Notes under the pieces: generated by a model
Databases searched by the model: none
Told to the model about the DNA's origin: nothing
What the model saw: the letters and a program-made list of their open reading frames with translations, nothing else
Program-made: the position numbers and the translations under genes
Shown here: in pieces, positions 18,814 through 25,305 of the stretch
Numbering within the stretch: the first letter of the stretch is position 1
Layout of the letters: every line of letters begins with the position of its first letter
From: JBQCHF01 sp051953655
GTDB lineage: Bacteria > Actinomycetota > Actinomycetes > Motilibacterales > Motilibacteraceae
DNA: 40,888 nt
Direction of reading: 5' to 3'
Assembly: GCA_051953655.1 (NCBI GenBank)
Contig: JBQCIO010000274.1
Location: 1 to 40,888 of the forward strand

Positions 18814-20121
18814 ATGGGGCACGTGCCCGCCCTGTCCGCCGCCGAGACTGTCGCCCCTTCCCCGCGTGCGCTGCGCGCCGAGCTGCTCGTCGTCGGCGCC
18901 GGGCCGGCCGGAGCCGCGGCCGCCGCGTGGGCGGCCCGGGCCGGCCGGGACGTCCTGCTCGTCGACCGGGCCGAGTTCCCGCGCGACAAGACCTGCGGCG
19001 ACGGGCTCACCCCCCGCGCGGTGGCCGAGCTCGACGCCCTCGGGCTGGGCGAGTGGCTGCGCGCCCAGCACCTCAACGTCGGGCTGCGCGCCCGCGGGTT
19101 CGGCCAGGAGCTGTTCCTGCGCTGGCCCACCACCGCGGAGTTCCAGGGCATCGGCTCGGCGGTGCCGCGCACCGAGCTCGACGCCCGCATCCGGCAGGTG
19201 GCGATCGACGCCGGCGCCACGCCGCTCACCGCCACGGCGGTCGGCGCCGACGTCGAGGACGGCCGGGTGGCCGCGGTGCACCTGCGCGACGCCGACGGCC
19301 CGCTGACGGTCCGCGCCGACCGGGTCGTGGTGGCCGACGGTGCCCGCTCCCAGCTGGGCCGCCACCTCGGCCGGCACTGGGACCGCTCGACCGCCTACGG
19401 CGTCGCCGCTCGGGCCTACGTCGAGATCGGCGCACCGGACGACCTGTGGATCTCCTCCGACCTCGAGCTGCGCGACGCGCAGGGCGAGGTGCTGCCCGGC
19501 TACGGCTGGGTCTTCCCGCTCGGCGGTGGCCGGGTGAACATCGGCGTCGGGACGCTGGCCACCGACGCCCGGCCGGCCGAGGTGAACCTGCGACGGCTGC
19601 TGGACACCTACACCGACACCCAGCGCGACCAGTGGGACATCAAGGGCGAGCCGCAGCGGTTCGCCAGCGCCCTGCTGCCGATGGGCGGGGCGGTCTCGGG
19701 CATCGCCGGGGGCAACTGGGTCATGGTGGGCGACGCGGCGGGCTGCGTGAACCCGCTCAACGGCGAGGGCATCGACTACGGCCTGGAGACCGGCCGGCTC
19801 GCGGCCGACCTGCTGTTCGAGCCGAGCACCGACCTGGCGAGCGCGTGGCCGGCCCTGCTCCGCCGCCGCTACGGGGTGGCGTTCTCGGTGGCCCGCCGTG
19901 CCGCGGCGCTGCTCACCCACCCGCGGTTCGTGCCCACCTTCGGCCCGGCCGGGATGCGCTCGCCGCTGCTGATGAAGCTGGCCCTGCGGGTGATGGGCAA
20001 CCTGGTGACCGAGGAGGACACCGACGCGCTGGCGCGGGTGTGGCGGCTCGCCGGCCTCGGCTCGCTGCGGCTGGACGCCGTGCCGCCGTTCCCGGGCCCG
20101 GACCTGCGCCGGGCCGGCTAG
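18814..20121 (+). CDS. Geranylgeranyl reductase-family flavoprotein (MenJ-like menaquinone reductase)
   Basis: This 435-residue FAD enzyme has the Rossmann motif VVGAGPAGAAAAAWAARAG, the family motif DKTCGDGLTPRAV, a middle region GYGWVFPLGGGRVNIGVG, and the second FAD motif VMVGDAAGCVNPLNGEGIDYGLETG. It is close in layout to mycobacterial Rv0561c (MenJ), which saturates one isoprene unit of menaquinone. Reduction of a polyprenyl chain is therefore the likely role. The usual neighbours (ubiE/menG and polyprenyl synthase) are not adjacent. The window holds a second, shorter relative in the srs-like operon. Confidence 0.88.
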   Translation: MGHVPALSAAETVAPSPRALRAELLVVGAGPAGAAAAAWAARAGRDVLLVDRAEFPRDKTCGDGLTPRAVAELDALGLGEWLRAQHLNVGLRARGFGQELFLRWPTTAEFQGIGSAVPRTELDARIRQVAIDAGATPLTATAVGADVEDGRVAAVHLRDADGPLTVRADRVVVADGARSQLGRHLGRHWDRSTAYGVAARAYVEIGAPDDLWISSDLELRDAQGEVLPGYGWVFPLGGGRVNIGVGTLATDARPAEVNLRRLLDTYTDTQRDQWDIKGEPQRFASALLPMGGAVSGIAGGNWVMVGDAAGCVNPLNGEGIDYGLETGRLAADLLFEPSTDLASAWPALLRRRYGVAFSVARRAAALLTHPRFVPTFGPAGMRSPLLMKLALRVMGNLVTEEDTDALARVWRLAGLGSLRLDAVPPFPGPDLRRAG

Positions 20122-20134
20122 CCCGCGCCCCTCC

Positions 20135-20198
20135 GGCAGGATCACGGGACCGTGATCCTGCCTCGCCCACCCAGGAGAATCCGTCTCGGTGGGCGAGG
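20135..20198. terminator. Two overlapping perfect hairpins between convergent genes
   Basis: The first hairpin has arms GGCAGGATCACGG (20135-20147) and CCGTGATCCTGCC (20150-20162), 13 bp with a two-base loop. The second has arms CCTCGCCCACC (20161-20171) and GGTGGGCGAGG (20188-20198), 11 bp with a 16-base loop. They share the two bases 20161-20162. They lie between the MenJ-like stop (20121) and the convergent DUF2786 stop (20253), as expected for terminators serving both strands. Confidence 0.7.
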
Positions 20199-20252
20199 AA
20201 TCTCCTCGGCCGGGCGCGTCGCGCGGTGGAGCGGGTCGATCCGCCCGGTGGT

Positions 20253-21122
20253 TCACCGCTCCGCGCGTCCTCCGGGCAGCGCCTTGCCCTCGCCGCCGAT
20301 GCCGGTGGCCGAGCCCAGCCGGGCCCGGCTGGCCGCGGCCCGCCCGGCGGTGGTGGCCGACCCGCCGCCGACGTGCGCGGAGCCGGAGTAGCCGCGCCAG
20401 GTGCCGCGCGCCTGCGAGCGGTGGGCGTGGAAGGCGCGGACCTCCTCGTGCTTGCGCCGGAGCACGAGCTCGGCGGAGGTCGAGGCCTGCTCACCGGCCG
20501 AGACCGTCTCCGACACTCCGTCGGAGCCGGCTGCGGCGGGGGAGCGGGCGGCGTCGGAGTCGCGCATCGCCTGCTCCCGGGCGGCGGCCAGGCGCTCGGC
20601 GATGCGCGGCACGAAGGCGGTGTAGAACGCCGCCCGGGCGCTCTGGGCGGAGTGGGGCGCCTGCTCCCAGCCGCCGCCCCAGCGGTCCCGGCTGCGCCGC
20701 CAGTAGCTCTCGCCGCGCCAGCGGCCGGTGGACAGGTAGGCGCCGGCCGAGGCGGTCATCTGGGTGGCCAGCGAGGCCCACATGGCCTGCACCACCTCGA
20801 TGTCGGACGGCATGCCGTAGGCGATCACGTAGGTGCTGTTGGCCGCGACGTCCAGCACGACCTCGTTGCTGCGGGCCACCGCGGAGAAGAGCGAGATGAG
20901 GTGCTTGTTGGCCCGCTTGCCCGGCTCGCCGACGGTGATGCTGCGCGACTCCGGCTGCTCGCGGGCCTCGGCCTTCGCGGTGCGGGAGCGGGCCAGCGCC
21001 AGGTCGATCGAGTGGGTGGTGGCCAGCTGCTGGGCCTTGGCCAGGAACGCCTCGGCCTCGTGCGGGTTGTCGGTTCGCTCGGCTTTGGCGAGCAGCGCGG
21101 CGATCCGGTCGAGGTGGGCCAC
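20253..21122 (-). CDS. DUF2786 domain protein
   Basis: This 289-residue protein has an N-terminal DUF2786 domain, about residues 4-45 (ALLAKAERTDNPHEAEAFLAKAQQL, then THSID). A central conserved region contains KRANKHLISLFSAVARSNEV. The Arg/Glu-rich C-terminal half includes AFYTAFVPRIAERL and ends in a low-complexity Ala/Gly/Ser tail. The family function is unknown. The GTG start lies one base after the stop of the upstream metalloprotein gene, so the two are one operon. This pairing with the TIGR04338-type metalloprotein recurs in actinobacteria, to my knowledge. The first 40 residues are helical and may bind nucleic acid, which is speculation. Confidence 0.85.
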   Translation of the reverse strand: MAHLDRIAALLAKAERTDNPHEAEAFLAKAQQLATTHSIDLALARSRTAKAEAREQPESRSITVGEPGKRANKHLISLFSAVARSNEVVLDVAANSTYVIAYGMPSDIEVVQAMWASLATQMTASAGAYLSTGRWRGESYWRRSRDRWGGGWEQAPHSAQSARAAFYTAFVPRIAERLAAAREQAMRDSDAARSPAAAGSDGVSETVSAGEQASTSAELVLRRKHEEVRAFHAHRSQARGTWRGYSGSAHVGGGSATTAGRAAASRARLGSATGIGGEGKALPGGRAER

Positions 21123-21123
21123 G

Positions 21124-21726
21124 TCAGGCTCCGTCGGGGTCGGCGGCGCGAGCCGCGGTGGGAGTGGGCGCCTCGGTCCGGGGCGGGGGAGCGGCCGCGG
21201 TGGTGGCCCGGACCGGCCCGACCGGGACCGCGGCCCCGTGCAGGGCGGCGCGCAGGAGCAGCGCCACCTCTGCCCCGACGACCACCTCGACCAGCGCGAG
21301 GAACGTGCCGGTGAACGTCGGCCCGTGCGACGGCTCGCCGGCGACGGGGGAGTGCGCCACCAGGTGGTGGGCGACCTCGTGCAGGACGACCAGCTCGCGC
21401 CCGGCCCAGCGGGTGGCCAGTGGGATCGCGATGCAGGGTGAGCCGGCCGTCGCCTCGTAGGTGGCCCGGGTCTGGCCGGACCGCTCGCGGACCCGGCAGC
21501 CGGCCAGGCCTGGCCAGCGCTCGGCGACCCAGCTGAGCCCCAGGACGGCCTCGACGTAGCGCTGCACGGAGGCGACGTCGGCGAACCGGCGCTCGGGCGG
21601 GAGGGTGAGGCTCGAGCCGAAGAAGTCGACGCGGCCGCCGGACGTGCGGTTGGCCCGCTCCACGGTGCGTGCCACCTGGTCCTCGGCGGCGTAGACGGCC
21701 GAGCGGTGCACGTCCCGAGCAGCCAT
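21124..21726 (-). CDS. TIGR04338-type putative metallohydrolase (HExxH)
   Basis: The 200-residue protein has the zinc-metalloprotease motif HEVAH, with H116, E117 and H120, in VVLHEVAHHLVAHS, and a downstream H-G-P-TFTGTFLALVEVV segment that may supply a third ligand. It has no signal peptide, so it should act in the cytoplasm. The last 30 residues are Pro/Ala/Thr-rich and probably disordered. It is the first gene of a two-gene operon with the DUF2786 protein. Its substrate, whether a peptide or something else, is unknown. The gene start faces a 250-base divergent intergenic region with a 42-bp palindrome. Confidence 0.83.
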   Translation of the reverse strand: MAARDVHRSAVYAAEDQVARTVERANRTSGGRVDFFGSSLTLPPERRFADVASVQRYVEAVLGLSWVAERWPGLAGCRVRERSGQTRATYEATAGSPCIAIPLATRWAGRELVVLHEVAHHLVAHSPVAGEPSHGPTFTGTFLALVEVVVGAEVALLLRAALHGAAVPVGPVRATTAAAPPPRTEAPTPTAARAADPDGA

Positions 21727-21881
21727 CCCGCCTCCCGCCGTCTCGTCAGCCGTTGCCCGACGACGATAGGCGGGGCCGCCGACGGCCCGCCGGCACCGTC
21801 CACAGCGGCCAGAAGTCCGCCGGCTCGGCAGCCCCTGAGAGCCCCCCAGCCCCGCACGGAACGATCACGCCCCCGCGATCC

Positions 21882-21923
21882 TTCCCTGCTTACCGCGGCA
21901 GATCTGCCGCGGTAAGCAGGGAA
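21882..21923. repeat. Perfect 42-bp palindrome in a divergent intergenic region
   Basis: The left half, TTCCCTGCTTACCGCGGCAGA (21882-21902), is followed without a spacer by its exact reverse complement (21903-21923). The centre is CAGATCTG. It sits 53 bases upstream of the HIT-like gene and 155 bases upstream of the divergent metalloprotein gene. The remaining intergenic bases (21727-21881) show no other clear element. It may be an extruding cruciform, an attenuator in the 5' leader, or a large operator. Confidence 0.85.
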
Positions 21924-21976
21924 CTGGAGCGGGGTCGCGCGACGAACAGCGCCGACGGCACGAGTAGGTTCCCCGC

Positions 21977-22582
21977 ATGGCCCTCACCCCGGACGCGTTC
22001 TACGAGCACGCGCTCGACTCCGCCGATGAGCAGGGTCGGCTGCCGCTGGCCCGCATGACCGGCTGGGACGTCAGCCCGTTCGAGAGCGAAGGGCTGCGGG
22101 TCTCGCCGCTGCGGTCACCGGTGGTCCCGGAGCCGCCCCGCCACGGTGAGGACCCGGCGGACTGCATGTCGTGCGCTCGGCGCGACGAGGGCATCTGGCT
22201 CGACGAGCACTGGCGCCTCACCCGCATCGAGGGCGTGGGGGTGCCTCTGGTGCTGATGCTGCACCCGCGCGCTCACCACGACCTGGCCGACCTCGACGAC
22301 GTCCTCGCGGCGCAGCTCGGCGTCCTCAGCACCCACGTCGCGCGGCACGTGGAGGCGCTGCCCCACGTCAGCCGCTGCCACGTCTACCGGGTCGGCGACG
22401 GCGCCGCGCACCTGCACGTCTGGTTCTTCGCCCGGCCCGAGGGGCAGCGCCAGCTGCTCGGGTCCTGGCTCCCGGTCTGGGACGACCTGCTGCCGGAGTA
22501 CCCGGCGGGGGTCGCGGACGCCGACGCGCTCACCGTGGCACGTGCGCTGGCCGCGTCCTACGGGGGTGAGACGCGCGGATGA
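21977..22582 (+). CDS. HIT-like (histidine triad superfamily) protein
   Basis: This 201-residue protein resembles HIT-domain nucleotide hydrolases/transferases. There is a CMSC pair followed by WLDEHWRLTRI, a middle PLVLMLHPRAHHDLADLDD stretch like the PRRH..DL.DL block of the family, and a C-terminal active-site-like AAHLHVWFFARP with H145 and H147. The canonical triad would have a histidine at the position of the first Ala (residue 143). The triad is therefore incomplete at its first position, while the central nucleophile is kept. ATG 21977 follows CACGAGTAGG. The gene lies 37 bases before the HAD gene, probably in the same operon. Confidence 0.72.
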   Translation: MALTPDAFYEHALDSADEQGRLPLARMTGWDVSPFESEGLRVSPLRSPVVPEPPRHGEDPADCMSCARRDEGIWLDEHWRLTRIEGVGVPLVLMLHPRAHHDLADLDDVLAAQLGVLSTHVARHVEALPHVSRCHVYRVGDGAAHLHVWFFARPEGQRQLLGSWLPVWDDLLPEYPAGVADADALTVARALAASYGGETRG

Positions 22583-22619
22583 GCAGCCAGGCCAACAGTC
22601 GGCGCTAGCGTCCGTTGAC

Positions 22620-23348
22620 GTGCCTCGACCACCCATCCGCGCCGTGCTGTTCGACCTGTTCGGCACCCTCATCCCCGCCGGGAGCCGGGACGAGCGCGAC
22701 GCGGTGGCACGTGAGATGGCGCAGGTTCTCGACGTGGAGCAGGCCGCGTTCGCCGACCTGGTGCGGGCCACCTTCGACGACCGCTGCCGGGGGCGGCTCG
22801 GGAGCCTGCCCGAGAGCGTGCGCCGGCTGGCTGAGCGTCTCGGCGCACGGCCGTCCGACAGGGCCGTGGACGCCGCGGTGGAGCTGCGCCTGGGGCTCAC
22901 GCGATCCCTGCACCGCAGGACCTGGGCGGTGCCGGTCCTCGCCGAGCTGGGCCGGCGCCGGATCGCCCGCGGACTGGTCAGCGACTGCTCGGCGGAGACG
23001 CCTCTCGTCTGGCCGCAGGGCCCGCTGGCCACGCACGTGGACGCGATCTCGTTCTCCTGCCTCACCGGGCACCGCAAGCCCGAGCCGGAGGCATACCTGA
23101 CGGCGACGCGACGGCTGGGCGTCGAACCGTCCGAGTGCCTCTACGTCGGCGACGGCGGCAGCCGGGAGCTCACCGGGGCGCAGGCGCTGGGCATGACCGT
23201 GGTCCGCTTCGCAGCACCGGACCAGGACCCCGGCGACGCCGTGGACCAGGACGCGGAGTGGACCGGCGACGTCGTGAGCGACCTGGGGGAGCTGCTGCGT
23301 CCGACGTCGGCGCTGATGCTCCGGTCCGCACGGGAGACGGCCCGGTGA
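22620..23348 (+). CDS. HAD-superfamily hydrolase
   Basis: This 242-residue haloacid-dehalogenase-like phosphatase has motif I as VLFDLFGTLIPAG, with nucleophile D near residue 11 and the D-x-F-G-T variant common in the dehalogenase-like branch. Motif II is LVSDCSAET, motif III is the K in GHRKPEPEAY and motif IV is YVGDGGSRELTGA. A helical cap lies between motifs I and II. The start at GTG 22620 is chosen because the protein then begins six codons before motif I. The stop overlaps the next start by four bases, so this gene and the 2H gene are coupled. The substrate is unknown and is probably a small phosphate ester. Confidence 0.88.
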   Translation: MPRPPIRAVLFDLFGTLIPAGSRDERDAVAREMAQVLDVEQAAFADLVRATFDDRCRGRLGSLPESVRRLAERLGARPSDRAVDAAVELRLGLTRSLHRRTWAVPVLAELGRRRIARGLVSDCSAETPLVWPQGPLATHVDAISFSCLTGHRKPEPEAYLTATRRLGVEPSECLYVGDGGSRELTGAQALGMTVVRFAAPDQDPGDAVDQDAEWTGDVVSDLGELLRPTSALMLRSARETAR

Positions 23349-24067
23349 CGGTGCCGCCGAACCCGCTCTTCGACCGGCTCTTCGACGAGGCCGTGCCGCA
23401 CATCCTCGCCGGCACGCACCGCAGCGATGCACCACCGGTCGACGGCGGACGCTGGCCGGTCACCGTGCTGGCCCGCCCGCCGCTCCCCGTCCGCGCCCAC
23501 CTCGAGTCCCTCATGCACGAGGCGGCGCGGCTCGCCGGCCACCGGCACTTCAGGACCGGGCGAGCCGACTCGGTGCACCTCACGATCCGCGCGCTGGAGC
23601 CGTTCCGCGCCGCTGCCGACGTCGGCGATCCGGTGGTGCGCGACTGGAGCGGTGCGCTGGCGCGGACCGCCGCAGCCGCCGCGCCGTTCCGGCTCATCGT
23701 CACCGGTCTGACCCTGACGAGCGGCGGGGTGCTCGCCCAGGTCGAGACCCACGACGACCGCCCGTGGGAGCTGATGGAGCGGCTCCGCGCGGAGCTCGGT
23801 GACCTCGCCTGGTTCGAGGACGGGATGCGCCGCGACATCTGGTACTGCAGCCTGCTCCACTTCACCCACGGGGTGGTCGACCCCGAGGGGCTCGTCGAGT
23901 GGGTGCGAGCACGCCGGGCCATGACGCCCGTCTCCTTCGAGGTGTCGTCCATCGAGCTCGTGCGGTTCCGGCACACGCGCCTGGGGGAGGTGGGGCACTA
24001 CATGCGCCCGGAGACCTGGGCGACGGTCCCGCTCGGCCGGCCCGCGGGCAGCCTTCCGGCCGGATGA
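23345..24067 (+). CDS. 2H phosphoesterase-like (2'-5' RNA ligase superfamily) protein
   Basis: The 240-residue protein has two H-x-T motifs, H78-L-T80 (VHLTIRALEPF) and H172-F-T174 (LHFTHGVVDP), spaced about 95 residues apart as in 2H phosphoesterases, which act on 2',3'-cyclic nucleotide ends or related esters. The region between has a beta-rich pattern (FRLIVTGLTLTSGGVLAQVE). The GTG start overlaps the HAD stop (GTGA). Together with the upstream HIT-like and HAD genes it forms a cluster of nucleotide- or phosphate-ester-processing enzymes. The exact substrate is not evident. Confidence 0.8.
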   Translation: MTVPPNPLFDRLFDEAVPHILAGTHRSDAPPVDGGRWPVTVLARPPLPVRAHLESLMHEAARLAGHRHFRTGRADSVHLTIRALEPFRAAADVGDPVVRDWSGALARTAAAAAPFRLIVTGLTLTSGGVLAQVETHDDRPWELMERLRAELGDLAWFEDGMRRDIWYCSLLHFTHGVVDPEGLVEWVRARRAMTPVSFEVSSIELVRFRHTRLGEVGHYMRPETWATVPLGRPAGSLPAG

Positions 24068-24096
24068 GGTCACGGGGACCGGACTGACCGGTGGGG

Positions 24097-24276
24097 TCAG
24101 CGGTGGCGGCCGGAGCCGATGCGTGGCAGCCATCGGTCCACCGCGCGGGTCACCTCGACGTGCAGCTCCGACGTGCGGACGGCGTCGTCGACTGACATGG
24201 CGTGGTCCGCGCCGTCGAGCTGCAGGACGTCCGCGCCCAGGGCGCGGGCCGTCTCGAGGTCCCACGTCGGGTCCGC
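24097..24276 (-). pseudogene. C-terminal remnant of an alpha/beta hydrolase
   Basis: Reading the minus strand from about 24276 gives about 60 codons ending in a TGA at 24099-24097. The sequence includes ADPTWDLETARALGADVLQL, then DGADHAMSVDDAV and TRAVDRWLPRIG. This is the last third of small serine alpha/beta hydrolases: the catalytic Asp lies in the DPTWD region and the catalytic His in GADHAM. The upstream part needed for the nucleophile elbow is absent. In the region 24277-24410 only frame-disrupted sequence is seen. The fragment faces the 2H gene and is probably dead. Confidence 0.6.
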
Positions 24277-24410
24277 CCGTGCACCACGGCGGCGCCGAGG
24301 CGCTCGGGATCATGGCTGGACGGACCTACTCGCGGCCCTGACTATGTTCTGTCGCCTGACGGCCGCCCGCCTAGCGGCAGCAGACGACTCACGAAAGGCA
24401 CGTTCTTCCC
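24277..24410. other. Intergenic region upstream of the methyltransferase
   Basis: These bases separate the hydrolase remnant from the ATG at 24411 and should hold the promoter of the methyltransferase gene. TATGTT at 24343-24348 and the weak ribosome-binding stretch GAAAGGCACG (24397-24406) are visible. No open frame of the hydrolase family can be traced further. No repeat was found at the boundaries. Confidence 0.3.
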
Positions 24411-25151
24411 ATGGACGACCCAGCAGATCCGCGTCAGGCGTGGTCGCAGCTCGCACCGGACTACGAGCGGGCGCGCAGCAGGGAGGACTCGCTGGACCGC
24501 CTGGTCGAGTGGCCCGCACAGCGGGGCGTCCTCGGCGACGTCACCGGCCTGTCGGTGCTCGATGTCGGTTGCGGCAACGGGAGCAAGCTCGCCGAGCTGA
24601 TGGCGGCGGGCGCAGCCGAGGGTGTCGGAGTCGACGTCAGCGGGAATTTCCTCGATCCGCGGCCGCCCCGCGTGCAGCTCGTCCAGGGCGACCTCAACTC
24701 CTTGGACTCGATCCCCGGTCTGGTCGGCCGGACCTTCGACCGGATCCTGTTCCTGCAGTCCTTCGGGTATGCCGAGGATCCCGTCCGGACGCTGCGCACG
24801 GCGCGCACCATGCTGACCGACGGCGGGTTCGTCCTGCTGACCAGGACCCAGCCGATCCGGTACGCCCTCGAACGGGCGGAGCAGAACGGCACCTCGCTCG
24901 GCGAGGAGTACTTCGCCACGTCCTCGTACACCTACCGCCCCGGGTGGAACGAGCAGATCCCGCTCACGAAACGGACCTACACGATGTCCGACCTGCTCAA
25001 CGCCTTCAGCGCGGCGGGGCTGTGGGTCGAGACGGCGCTCGAGCCGCAGCTGTCCGAGGCCGACGGACGTCGATTCCCGCACAAGCGGGAGTGGATGAAC
25101 AGGTACCTCGGCATCCTGGTCTTCAAGCTCCGGCCCATCGCGGCTGGATAG
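24411..25151 (+). CDS. Class I SAM-dependent methyltransferase
   Basis: This 246-residue methyltransferase has motif I VLDVGCGNGSKLAEL, the acidic strand-2 end GVDVSGNFLD, motif II FDRILFLQSFGYAEDP and post-II MLTDGGFVLLTRT. The C-terminal half (YFATSSYTYRPGW, then TMSDLLNAFSAAGLWVET) resembles ubiquinone- or natural-product-type small-molecule methyltransferases. The start is ATG 24411. It stands alone between a gene remnant and a convergent orphan mraY, which suggests accessory DNA. The substrate is not evident. A link with the neighbouring MraY (for example, modification of a nucleoside or lipid-linked compound) is speculation. Confidence 0.85.
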   Translation: MDDPADPRQAWSQLAPDYERARSREDSLDRLVEWPAQRGVLGDVTGLSVLDVGCGNGSKLAELMAAGAAEGVGVDVSGNFLDPRPPRVQLVQGDLNSLDSIPGLVGRTFDRILFLQSFGYAEDPVRTLRTARTMLTDGGFVLLTRTQPIRYALERAEQNGTSLGEEYFATSSYTYRPGWNEQIPLTKRTYTMSDLLNAFSAAGLWVETALEPQLSEADGRRFPHKREWMNRYLGILVFKLRPIAAG

Positions 25152-25260
25152 CCGGCCGCGGTGGACGGGTGCGTCGTCGCCGCTGCTGCCCGCGAGCCGG
25201 CGGCGGGTCACCAGGGGAGGTCGGGGTGCGACGAAGAGGGCTGCACACCTGCAGAATGAC

Positions 25261-25274
25261 ATAATGTGTATTAT
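25261..25274. promoter_or_regulatory. AT-rich inverted repeat ATAAT-GTGT-ATTAT
   Basis: A short inverted repeat of 5-bp arms with a four-base loop is found in a conspicuous AT-rich patch (25256-25276) of an otherwise very G+C-rich stretch. It lies between the convergent methyltransferase and mraY genes. It may be a terminator, an operator or a scar of integration. There is no direct evidence for any of these. Confidence 0.3.
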
Positions 25275-25305
25275 CGGCTGTGCCGCTGGTGGTGCGGTCC
25301 TGCGG

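Noticed and set aside
15823..20256. A 1477-codon minus-strand frame extending upstream of the ABC1 kinase
   Set aside because: Only the part from GTG 17172 shows family conservation. The rest is antisense to the P-loop kinase, the catalase-like protein and the MenJ-like gene.
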